Assembly (NCBI RefSeq): GCF_032118995.1
Contig: NC_092666.1
Location: 8,816,501 to 8,880,500, forward strand
Length of the DNA stretch: 64,000 nucleotides
Reading direction: 5' to 3'
Source of the DNA: Asterias amurensis
Taxonomy: Eukaryota > Echinodermata > Asteroidea > Forcipulatida > Asteriidae
Shown piece after piece: positions 1 to 33,733 of the stretch. A program made the translations under genes and the position numbers. Below the pieces are notes generated by a model. That model searched no databases and was not told the DNA's origin. It saw only the letters and a program-made list of their open reading frames with translations. Numbering within the stretch: the stretch's first letter is position 1; each line of letters starts with the position of its first letter.

Positions 1-116
1 TAGATTGTTTTTTATATAGAGTTCACACTATTTATTTTCTTAAGCAAGAAAGGCTTAACAAAACAATAATGCCGATATATTAATACGGTTTTCCATACAT
101 TGTTGGTTACTTGCAG

Positions 117-3796
<3,680 letters not shown>

Positions 3797-3918
3797 GAGT
3801 TTGCTGCTAACTCTCACGACTCAGACATCCAAAATAGTCTTTCGACGCTCTGTTTATTACAGTAATAGCATTCCTATACTACAAATAGTTTGCAGGGTTT
3901 TTAATAGTGTGTAGAATT

Positions 3919-4151
3919 TACACTCTCAAAACTTGATGGTCAGAGTTGACCTGGATTCGTGTCCCTTTGGGCTTGACCCAGAATGGGTCATAGTAACTCG
4001 GTATCTGTTTCAAAATTATCCAGAAATGGATCAAAATGGCGCTGAATCTGAGTTAAACCCAATAATTATGTAAAACCACTGTCGGCACCAAGAAAACGGA
4101 TCAGGTTCCATGCAAATCTGGGTCACTCTGACCCAGTTTGTTTAGAGTGTA
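3919..4151. repeat. TIR foldback element in 3' flank of gene A
   Basis: It starts TACACTCT and ends AGAGTGTA, with terminal arms of about 30 bp that pair imperfectly (TCAGAGTTGACC against GGGTCACTCTGACC). Inside it has several copies of GACCCA/TGGGTC. Related copies lie at the same place after genes B, C and D, so the insertion is older than the gene duplications. It is a MITE-like element with no coding capacity. Confidence 0.6.
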
Positions 4152-4251
4152 TACAAACATAGGTCAAAAAGATGTAATAGCAGTTTACCTAATGATCTTA
4201 CTGTATCCAATGAAATGGTCACAGAGTGGTTGCATTGTATGTTTATTCAAA

Positions 4252-4257
4252 AATAAA
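4252..4257 (+). promoter_or_regulatory. Candidate poly(A) signal of gene A
   Basis: AATAAA lies about 450 bp after the gene A stop codon and is conserved at the matching place after gene B (16,528). It is a plausible 3'-end signal; there is no transcript evidence. Confidence 0.4.
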
Positions 4258-5470
4258 TGATAAAATTGAATCTCCTTTTTCAAAATGAAATTAACGTTAG
4301 TCTAAAATAGGACTAGGCCTAGACGTCTGTTAATTTTTAGTATTTTTCTCGATTTGTTTTTTGTATTGCAACCAGAGTTGACATTTCTTTCAGTTATACA
4401 TAATAATATATACATTTTTAAAACTAACTATCAGATGTAAATTCATTTGATAATTTTTTTTTTTTTTACATTTTAATATCTATTTTTTTTATCTTGAATA
4501 CGTACGAAAATTACTAAAAAGCATTACAAAATCAAGAATATGTGAGCCTTGACCCCTCAAGGCCAAAAGTCAGTGTCCAGAAAACTAAACTGGTCATTAT
4601 CAAATTATCTGAAGTTTCGATATTTACCGGAAAGAAATGATCACAAATCTTTTCCTGTCGTACTCTATGTCAATTTCTTATTCTAGTATGATTGAAGTTT
4701 ATTGTTTTCATGTTAATTAATTTGCAATTGTGATACTCAGCAACGTGCAGAAGACCTTCATTTGTAGTAAAAAAAAAAAAATTGAATTACAAATCAATGC
4801 ACAAAAATATGAAATAGCTTGATATGAAATAGCTGATAGAATTAGCTTGCAATAATGATAATTCCTCGGACCACGCTTTCACTTCAAAATGGTTTCAACG
4901 AACTTTCTTAACAAATAAGCTCCTTATACAGATTTTGCAAAGTGCTGAGTTGCAACACTTATAAATGCAATAAGATGCAATAAGATTAGAAAAAAAAGAC
5001 AGACAATGCCAGAACGAAAACAAAATAGAATTTGAAACAATTTAAATATAATATCATTTATGACTTCAAAAGCTAAATTAATAGATTTTGTTACAAGTCT
5101 TTACACAGAAAAAGTTTTAATATAAATAATGATTGATTCATCGACAATGATCTTAAAATAAACCGAAACGTATTTCCATCTGATGTATTTGGTGGCTCTA
5201 AGTGATATGTTTTTATAAGAGATGCATCGGGGATAAAGAATATTAGTTTTGGTTTTTACCCATACACCGATGTGTGTTAGCACTGTATACTCAGTACCTT
5301 CCCGAGTCCCGTGGGAAAAACATATCGTAGGTATATTACTCGGTTGTGATATGTTTGTGAAAAATAATCTGATTTTTGTAAATATATAGTTCTGACGACG
5401 AGCCTTTAACACCTAGTGGAGACAGCGCACTCCAGCAGAATGGCCGTACTAAACTTACCTGTACCATAAT
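4258..5470. other. AT-rich 3' flank block, no gene seen
   Basis: This is AT-rich DNA without a convincing gene. It matches the flank after gene B (16,560-17,680) over most of its length, including the stretch with CTTGACCCCTCAAGGCC. It is more distantly similar to 60,770-61,720 downstream of UBL-ART gene 3. It appears to be part of the ancestral repeated block. Confidence 0.5.
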
Positions 5471-5548
5471 GTGGGTGGGGGGCGGGGGGCACCGGGGGGG
5501 GGGGGGCACCGGGGGGGGGGCACCGGGGGGGGGGGGGACACGGGGGGA
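5471..5548. repeat. G-rich minisatellite (GGGGCACCGGGG type)
   Basis: Runs of 5 to 14 G are separated by CACC or CAC, as three or four irregular copies of GGCACCGGGGGGGGGG. The + strand could form G-quadruplexes. The run lengths are likely to be unreliable in any assembly. Confidence 0.75.
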
Positions 5549-5859
5549 CCACCACACTCGGCCTCACTCCTAACTTGATGTCATTTTTAGTTCGCTTGAA
5601 CCATTGCCCCAAACTTTAAGCGTGCCATGTCCAAAATAAACAAAGTTTGTGCTCATATCATAAAGCGGTCCTAGTTATTTTGGGGTTCGAGTTTAACTTT
5701 GGTATGATTTGATTTGGTTTCTCAATTTGGGCTACGAGTTAACTTGGGTTGTATAAGGCTCTACTAGTTTACCTTGTGGTTGATCGAGTTGACCTATTTC
5801 TATTCGGTTTAGTTTAACCATGTGGAGGAATTTATTCCTCCATGGTTTAAAAGCAATCT

Positions 5860-6184
5860 GGTAAGTGTTACTCACCCCGTTCCTTCCTCTATTTTGCGAA
5901 ACTTATGGTCCATTATTATGTAAAACAGTGTATATTTATGTAGGGGCAAAGTTCAGTGAAATGAAACGGAACAAATCTTTCAACATAGCTACTTCCTTGT
6001 TTTGCAATCACATTCCTGTTCTGCGACTGGAAAATCAACTTATGAATGTAAAGTATCGCATTAAATCTTGAGCAACTATAGCCTCATAGAAAACTGTAAG
6101 GATTCCACCTCTACACTAAATACACCGACCAGTGACCAGTAAAGTGTTGTATCGTGTGGCTTGGATTACGTGGATTGTTCAGTC
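5860..6184 (+). promoter_or_regulatory. Conserved upstream module of gene B
   Basis: A block of about 250 bp containing GGGGCAAAGTTCAGTGAAAT, CTTATGAATGTAAAGTATCG and CACCTCTACACTAAATACACC lies just before the signal-peptide exon. It recurs before gene C (17,940-18,176) and, more diverged, before gene D (54,768-55,020, - strand). Conservation across copies whose first Ig exon has diverged suggests a shared promoter and 5' UTR. No clear TATA box was seen in this copy. Confidence 0.5.
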
Positions 6185-16070
<9,886 letters not shown>

Positions 16071-16193
16071 GAGTTTGCTGCTAACTCTCACGACTCAGAC
16101 ATCCAAAATAGTCTGTCGACGCTCTGTTTATTACAGTAATAGCATTCCTATACTAAACATTGGTTTGCAGGGTTTTTAATAGTGTATATAATT

Positions 16194-16423
16194 TACACTC
16201 TAAAAACTTGATGGTCAGAGTTGACCTGGATTTGTGTGCCTTTGGGCTTGACCCAGAATGGGTCATAGTAACTCGGTATCCGTTTCAAAATTATCCAGAA
16301 ATGGATCAAAATGACGCAGAATCTGAGTTAAAATCCAATATGTAAAACCACTGTCGGCACCAAGAAAACGGATCAGGTCCCATGCAAATCTTGGTCACTC
16401 TGACCCAGTTTGTTTAGAGTGTT
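16194..16423. repeat. TIR foldback element in 3' flank of gene B
   Basis: Counterpart of 3,919-4,151 after gene A: TACACTCTAAAAAC at the left, TTTAGAGTGT at the right, and GACCCAGAATGGGTCA inside. The shared position shows that it was present before A and B separated. Confidence 0.6.
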
Positions 16424-16527
16424 TACTAACATAGTTCAAAAAGATGTATACTATAGTAGTTTACCTAATGATCTTACTGTATCCAATGAAATGGTCACAG
16501 AGTGGTTGCATTGTATGTTTATTCAAA

Positions 16528-16533
16528 AATAAA
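16528..16533 (+). promoter_or_regulatory. Candidate poly(A) signal of gene B
   Basis: AATAAA about 460 bp after the stop codon, at the same place as in gene A (4,252). Confidence 0.4.
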
Positions 16534-16966
16534 TGATAAAATTGAATCTCCTTTTCAAAATAAAATTAATGTTAGTCTAAAATAGGACTAGGCCTAGACG
16601 TCTGTTAATTTTTAGGTTTTTTTTCTCGATTTTGTTTTATTGCAACCAGAGTTAACATTTCTTTCAGTTATACATAATAATATATACATTTTTTAAACTA
16701 ACTATCAGATGTAAATCCATTTGATAAAAAAACTATATTTGTGTTTACATTTTAATATTCCATTATCCTAAATACGTATGAAAATTACTAAAAAGCATTA
16801 AAAAATCAAGAAAATGTGAGCCTTGACCCCTCAAGGCCAAAGGTCATTGTCCAAAAAACAAAATTAGTCATTATCCACTTTTCTGGAGTTTTGAAATTTT
16901 ACCGGAAAGAACTGTGGTATTGAATGTTAGATCACAAATCTTTTCCTGTCGTACTCTATGTCAATT

Positions 16967-17182
16967 TCTTATTCTAATAATTATGATTGAAGTTTAATAT
17001 TGTTCTGAGGTTAATTAATATCTTATTCTAATAATTATGATTGAAGTTTAATATTGTTCTGAGGTTAATTAATATCTTATTCTAATAATTATGATTGAAG
17101 TTTAATATTGTTCTGAGGTTAATTAATATCTTATTCTAATAATTATGATTGAAGTTTAATATTGTTCTGAGGTTAATTAATA
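16967..17182 (+). repeat. 54-bp tandem repeat, four copies
   Basis: Four essentially identical copies of a 54-bp unit beginning TCTTATTCTAATAATTATGA and ending TTAATTAATA. The matching flank of gene A (near 4,675-4,720) has one copy, so the expansion took place after the A/B split and is recent. Confidence 0.9.
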
Positions 17183-17939
17183 TTGTGATACACAGCAACG
17201 TACATAAGACCTTAATTTGTAGTCAATTAAAAAAAATGATTTACGAAACAGTGCACAAAATAATTAAAAGTAGCTTGCAATAATGATAATTCCGTGGACC
17301 AGGGTTTCACTTCTTGAATTTTCTTAACAAATAACCGAAGCTCCTTATACAGATTTTGCAAAGTGCTGAGTTGCAACACTTAAATTAAATGCAGTAAGTT
17401 TAGCAAAAAGACAGACAGTAGCCATAGGGGGTGGGGGGGGGGGGTTGCAACAATTGAATTATAGTTAATTTCATTTATGATTTGAAAAGGGGAAATTTTA
17501 TAGACGTTTTTTTTTTTTTAATCTTTACACAGAACAAGTTTTAATCTAAAAAATTATCGACATGTGAGCTAAAAATAAACCGAAAACGTATTTTCATCTG
17601 AGTTGTTTGGTGGCTCGAAGTGATATGTTTGTGTAGACCTGTAGTTTTGAAGACGAGCCTTTACAATTTAGTGGATCGGTGGGCCGCAGGACGCTTAGAC
17701 CAGCAGAACGGCCGTGCAGCATAACTTACCAGTACCATGTCAAAAATAATGTAACAAAAATGTACAAACTTCGTGCTCAAATCATTAAGCGTTTCGAATA
17801 GGCTCTATTAGTTTACCTTGTGGTTGATCGAGTTGACCTATTTCTAATGGGTTTGGTGTAACAGCAATCCAATATTTTCACACCGTCCCTTCCTTCATTT
17901 TGCAAAATATATGGTCCATTATTATGTAATTTACATAAC
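17183..17939. other. AT-rich spacer between genes B and C, no gene seen
   Basis: Continues the flank shared with gene A (4,730-5,860), including CAAAGTGCTGAGTTGCAACAC and a G run near 17,430, which is much shorter than the G-rich tract in A. Nothing coding was recognised. Confidence 0.5.
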
Positions 17940-18176
17940 AGTGTAGGGGCAAAGTTCAGTGAAATGAAACGGAACGAATCTTTCAACAATGCATACTTCC
18001 TTGTTTTGCAATCACATTCCTGTTCTACGGCTGAAAATCAACTTATGAATGTAAAGTATCGCATTAAATCATGAGCAACTATAGCCTCTTATACCTATAA
18101 GGATTCCACCTCTACACTAAATACACCGACCTAAAGTGTTGTATCGTGTGGCTTGGATGACGAGGATTGTTCAGTC
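17940..18176 (+). promoter_or_regulatory. Conserved upstream module of gene C
   Basis: Same module as before gene B: GTAGGGGCAAAGTTCAGTGA, then CTTATGAATGTAAAGTATCG and CACCTCTACACTAAATACAC. A TATA-like CTATAAGG occurs near 18,095, about 80 bp before the chosen ATG. Probable promoter and 5' UTR. Confidence 0.5.
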
Positions 18177-29125
<10,949 letters not shown>

Positions 29126-29275
29126 GAGTTTGCTGCAAACTCTCACGAGAAAATATATCAGGATAATGATATAAAATATTGACTCATCAAAAAGAGTCTT
29201 TCGACGCTCTGTTTAATACAGTAATAGCATTCATCATTACAAATATTATATGCAGGGTTTTAAAAGAGCAGAAAT

Positions 29276-29512
29276 TAAACTTTAAAATCAGAGTCAGAGT
29301 TGACCGGAATTTATTTGTGTCCCTTTTGGGCCTGACACAGAATGGGTCAAATTGACCCGGGATCCGTGTCAAATTATTTTATCCAGAAACGGAGCAAAAA
29401 GACGCAGAATGTAAGTTAGAAACACATGTATAACCACTTTCCGGACCCCCTAAAAATGGTCAGACCCCACGGAATTTCAAATCCGGGTCACTCTGACCCA
29501 CTTTGTACTAAC
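29276..29512. repeat. TIR foldback element in 3' flank of gene C
   Basis: Diverged counterpart of 3,919-4,151, recognised by CAGAGTTGACCGG, AATGGGTCAAATTGACCCGG and GGGTCACTCTGACCCA. Its place relative to the stop codon matches genes A, B and D. Confidence 0.55.
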
Positions 29513-29623
29513 TAGGTCAAGAGTAGTTATGATTTGACAATAACCAATGAAATTATCTCGTATTGGTTGTATTGTGTATTTATTTTATTGAAAACTAGAT
29601 GATAAAAATGAATCCCCTCTTCC

Positions 29624-29629
29624 AATAAA
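29624..29629 (+). promoter_or_regulatory. Candidate poly(A) signal of gene C
   Basis: AATAAA about 500 bp after the gene C stop codon, just before the SINE tail. Spacing is similar to genes A and B, but the surrounding sequence has diverged. Confidence 0.3.
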
Positions 29630-29636
29630 CACAGAT

Positions 29637-30080
29637 AATATAATAATATAATAATATAATAATATAATATATAATAATATATAATATCGAAGTCTTATAC
29701 AGCGCACGTATCTACCAAACAAGGTACTCAGGGCGCTGAGTATATACAAACTTTCAGAAAGATAGGTTATTGCAGTGATGAATTCTGAGACCCAATTATT
29801 TAGCACCTTACAAGGGTTTACAAGGTGCTACGGCGCAATAAGCAGCCACAACCAGGAACACCGGGCGAACCCCTTCTCTTTTCGATAAGTGCACTGGGTT
29901 CTTTTACATGCGTTACACAACACTTGGGACCAACGGCTTTACGTCCCATCCGAAGGACTAAGCAATGGTTAAGTGTCTTGCACAGTGTCACGGCTGGGGA
30001 TTTGAACCCACACTCTGCTGATCAGAAACACCAGAGTTTGAATTCGGTGCTCTTATTTAACCGCTCGGCCACGACACTTC
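29637..30080 (-). mobile_element. tRNA-derived SINE with AT-rich tail
   Basis: Read on the - strand it begins at about 30,080 with a tRNA(Leu/Ser)-like head: A box TGGCCGAGCGGTTAA and B box GGGTTCAAATCCCC, both clear RNA polymerase III promoter motifs. A conserved body follows (GTCCTTCGGATGGGACGTAA, then AAGAACCCAGTGCACTTATC) and a tail of ATT/AATAT repeats at 29,637-29,690. SINEs with this head and body are known from many marine invertebrates. It is not a functional tRNA gene, because the acceptor stem does not close. Confidence 0.8.
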
Positions 30081-31529
30081 CACCGATGTAATACCGGTAC
30101 CTCTTTAGTAATGAATCTGTGATTGAACACGCATCATAAAAAAACCATGTTCCACCATAAACTGTCAATCTGCTTCATAGTGCAAAGTGTGTTATAACGA
30201 ACTGCTTGTGACAAGTTAGCCTGAACATCTGACGCACACGCGAGGCTCGTGAATAACGCCAGAGACCTGCCTCGAGTCCGGCGTGTACATTCACCTTTGA
30301 CCTCAGTCTTTTCACATAGAAATACGCAGTCAACTTCTATTGCGGACGTGACAGCAGTGTACTGTTTGGGCATGGAAAGCTCATGTCACTCCACGTATCC
30401 AATGATATCATTGTATCCAATGGAATCACTGATCTTGCGGATAAAGACAGGAGCCCAGTCTAGTCTTAAGTGAATCATCTTGTCTAGCACCCTCAGTTGT
30501 CAGTTCCTCTAACTGTATGGATTCTAGATTGCGACAGTCTTCACATAATTGTTATTGTGTTTTGCACACTCAGAGAGTTTAGACAACATGATTAGATGAA
30601 GCCCATGGCCCATATTTTGTTCTCTAGTGAGTTATTTCGCTTGTAAGTAGTGTTTAGTTAGAGGCAATATACTATTACACAGCTCATGTCACCAACTACA
30701 TTGTAAAAAAAACTATGCCATGGTATACAGTTAATAAACTTCAACAAAAGTTCATTGCACTCACTAGGCCTTATTATAATACATATCATGCTATATTGTA
30801 TAAAATTATAATCATAGTTTATTGTAAATAGACCTTGTATGGACAGAAGTTCAGCATATCATTATTTTTTACCACTTGTATTTTGCAGAAATTTGAAGGA
30901 GAAAAATTTGAACCCGTAATGCTTCATAAAACTTGAGGAAAATGAATTTCCCCAAATTGTCACGTGACTATTCTTTAAAAGCCTTTTAGGCACAGAGAGA
31001 GACTGGTTCTTTGTTATTCCGCATAGTGTAAAAAAAACGTACAGTTCATGTACACCAACTACGTTATTAAAACAAAAATCATGCTATTGTAAATTACTGT
31101 AAATATGTAATGGGCCCGAGCCCTATGTGGGCATTAATAGTTGATTAAATCATGTTGATACACAATTTTGCGGAAATATGAAAAAAAAAAGAAAAAAAAA
31201 ACGGCTGCATGCTTCCTGAAACTTTAGAAAAATTAGTTTCTCAAAAATGTAAAATGTTAAGCATTTCGTATAACGAAAACAATTTATGAAGTAGGTCTAA
31301 AACGACTCTTTGAATGATCGCACCCTGCAAATGTCCGGTTTCATTGTTCAAATCAGAGTATTAAAGTGTTAAAATAATACTAACAGAAAATGTTTTGGTT
31401 TGGCCCAATTCCTCCATGGTTTGGCACAATGCTTGCTATGTGATGTGACGAAGAGAGGGCTCGGCGTGGCCCACTTTCGTGCCCATTCACACTTTTCAGC
31501 AAATACTCGGTACGCGCGCTAGGCGTGGA
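30081..31529. other. AT-rich flank shared with other UBL-ART genes
   Basis: No gene seen. 30,700-31,280 contains AAAACTTGAGGAAAATGAAT, GCCTTTTAGGCA and ACAGTTCATGTACACCAACTAC. These recur downstream of UBL-ART gene 2 (about 43,450 back to 42,950, inverted) and gene 3 (60,770-61,200). The block is therefore part of the duplicated unit. Confidence 0.6.
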
Positions 31530-31617
31530 ATGAGGTGCATGCTGGTTTAGCTAAGTAGCTAATAGCGATCAAATTATGCTGGTCTATCGCTAGCTAGACC
31601 AGCATGCACCTCATTCA
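31530..31617. repeat. Short palindrome
   Basis: AATGAGGTGCATGCTGGT at the left and ACCAGCATGCACCTCATT at the right are exact complements; between them AGCTAAGTAGCTAATAGCGATC is partly mirrored. It is a hairpin-forming stretch near the end of UBL-ART gene 1, perhaps a tiny MITE. Confidence 0.8.
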
Positions 31618-31752
31618 ACAGTTAGCGCTTGCGCAATGTGAATTTTTCGAAAGAAATGTTCCACGGTATTTCAAGAATAATATCGACTGAAGTGAATGGC
31701 CTATATCAGAGAGGCCTAGAAAAAATGTCTTACTTCTTTCGTAGCGATGATT

Positions 31753-32868
31753 CTAAACTTCTCGTGTCAAGATACCATACGGGCGAACATCAAAAATGTC
31801 TTTCGCAGGGTCTTGCTGTTGAGACACCCAGTAAGGGAAATCTTTGTATCCAGTTTCCGACGGATCTACGACTTTCAAGCCTTTCTCGTTTACGCGATTC
31901 TGCAAGATCAGCCTGTACTGCTTCCCGTCATGACTAAAGGCCTTACCGTAAAATTTGTCAACATTCTTGTAAGATGGGCTAGTGTAGACCCCCTTACCGA
32001 ATAGCTGTCTGTGGCCCATCTTGTACCCCTTCTCGACAATTCCCCTGACGTTGCACTTTGCTGTTCCGTGGTAGGACACCGGCCACTCTCCCGGGGTTGT
32101 TGCAGTGCGGATTCCGTCTTGTCCCAACCAGGTGTCGTCCTTGTATTCACCGACAACTTTGATGGCGTATCTTTTCCATCCATACGGGCGTTGGTACTCG
32201 AAATTTCCCCGTTTGAATGTTTCTCCATTATCCTTAGCAGTTGTAAAGTCATGGTCGAACTCCGGTGCCATTGATTCTGGATCCAGCTTAAAAATGCCCA
32301 TCTTTTGACCACGGCTGCATTTCATGCCAAAAATCATACAGCCAGACACGATCCCTTGGTATTTGATCTCTTGGTGATCTTCCAGTTCACTGTTGTCGTA
32401 GATCAGCATCAGTGTGGTGGGTCTCAAATTCAACTTCTTGGCAGCAGCTTCCCTCAACTCTTTAACAGTGGAGTTGGTCTCGACATCGACGGTGACCTGT
32501 TCGTTACTCTTCAACATGTGGACTTGAACAGTGACTTGAAGGAGTGACTCCGAGTTGGCCGAAGAATCCGGTGGTTGCATCATGCCATACGTCATACCAA
32601 ACAGATCCCGAGCGGATAACTTGATGACCGATTGAGACTGGTTTTGGCTGGACTCTAATACCACATTTGAGCCGGCTCTTGGAGAGTTGGGACTGATGAT
32701 GCCCATGGTCGCGGTAGCAGGAGGAAGCCAACCGCCGAACATCCAGCCCAACCACGACTGCTGTGGCTCTGGTTGCGCTGCTGGCATTAGAGAAGGTTGT
32801 CTCACGTTCAGTCCAGTCGTTGCTGTAAAAGCTGAGGAAATGATCGCCGTAGAAGCTGCACCCGCCAT
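31753..32868 (-). CDS. UBL-ART gene 1: ubiquitin-like plus ADP-ribosyltransferase-like protein
   Basis: Intronless 371-residue frame starting MAGAASTAIISSAF. It has three parts: a conserved N-terminal peptide (SSAFTATTGL), a low-complexity linker, a ubiquitin-like fold (TVQVHMLKSNEQVTVDV, then LIYDNSELEDHQ) and a C-terminal block with RPYGW, WLG, WPVSYHGT and FGKGVYTSPSYKN. The last block resembles the PARP/ART core: the HGT would supply the first catalytic residue and the Tyr of GVYTSP the second. No clear third-position glutamate was found, so activity is uncertain. Unlike copies 2 and 3 it has no Cys-Pro-x-Cys-Gly near residue 35. It lies in mirror orientation to gene 2. The protein is probably cytoplasmic or nuclear, with no signal peptide or membrane segment. 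The family is common in invertebrates but, to my knowledge, not characterised. Confidence 0.8.
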   Translation of the reverse strand: MAGAASTAIISSAFTATTGLNVRQPSLMPAAQPEPQQSWLGWMFGGWLPPATATMGIISPNSPRAGSNVVLESSQNQSQSVIKLSARDLFGMTYGMMQPPDSSANSESLLQVTVQVHMLKSNEQVTVDVETNSTVKELREAAAKKLNLRPTTLMLIYDNSELEDHQEIKYQGIVSGCMIFGMKCSRGQKMGIFKLDPESMAPEFDHDFTTAKDNGETFKRGNFEYQRPYGWKRYAIKVVGEYKDDTWLGQDGIRTATTPGEWPVSYHGTAKCNVRGIVEKGYKMGHRQLFGKGVYTSPSYKNVDKFYGKAFSHDGKQYRLILQNRVNEKGLKVVDPSETGYKDFPYWVSQQQDPAKDIFDVRPYGILTREV

Positions 32869-33733
32869 AATGGAAGTTGAGAGTATGTATCTTTTAGTAT
32901 GAGCTTATACTGTCAAGAATTTTAGACAATATTTTGGCGTATAACGTATTTCAAACTGGAGCTGCTACTAGACCACTGCCAGCTTATTGCGTTCGGATTA
33001 TAATAAATGGCACGCGCCGCACCACACACACCAATTCGTCATAATGTTTCAAGCAAGTCTACTTTTGAGAGCGGGGTGGGGGGGGGGGGCACACGATATT
33101 GCGCAATTCTTTCCCCGATGATCGATGTGTGAACGTACCATTTAAAAAAATAGGGGTGTTTAACTTTCACACTACAGGAAAGGATTTTAATCCTTAAAAG
33201 TTTGATAAAAGTATGGTAGTATTTTGCCATAAATAATATATGTATAGTTTATTTGTCAGGTTTTTTGAGCGGAAGGAAATGCGAGAAAAAAAAAACGAAC
33301 AAAAAACGTTTTTTAAATGCATTCGTTCAGGCATAGAGCAAGGTCCAGGCAACATCACCATTATAATCATGGAGGTAGATAATTAACTCAGGCACATGGC
33401 CAGGTGACGGCACCATACAGCATTTTTTAGCTGATACTTTACACGTGCCATTTATTACAGTATTCTTAATCAGCAATACGTTAATACAAACCAATCTAGC
33501 CCTATGACCTTTACACCTTTAACACGATCTGCTGATTTCTCATCTAGGGAAAGTCCCTAAACATCCTAGCCTTGATTCAAGGCTGTTGGCGCAGTGTACG
33601 CTGGTAGGCACGATTCGGCAACAAGTGCATAGAAAGTGCACACAAACAACGTATACATAAAAGGTGTATGTACAGGTACATATACAGGTACATGTACATG
33701 TACATGTTCATGTACAATGCACACACTTTCCCG
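32869..33733. other. Upstream region of UBL-ART gene 1 and minisatellite edge
   Basis: The 150 bp before the gene 1 start matches the 5' side of gene 2 (AGCAGCTCC, then AAAATTCTT and AGCTCATAC on the coding strand), so it is probably a shared promoter and 5' UTR. A G run lies at about 33,072. A short (ACATGT)n stretch (33,670-33,716) precedes the large array. No further gene was seen. Confidence 0.5.

Noticed and set aside
30000-30080. Functional tRNA gene on the - strand
   Set aside because: A and B boxes are present, but the acceptor arms do not pair and the SINE body follows directly.
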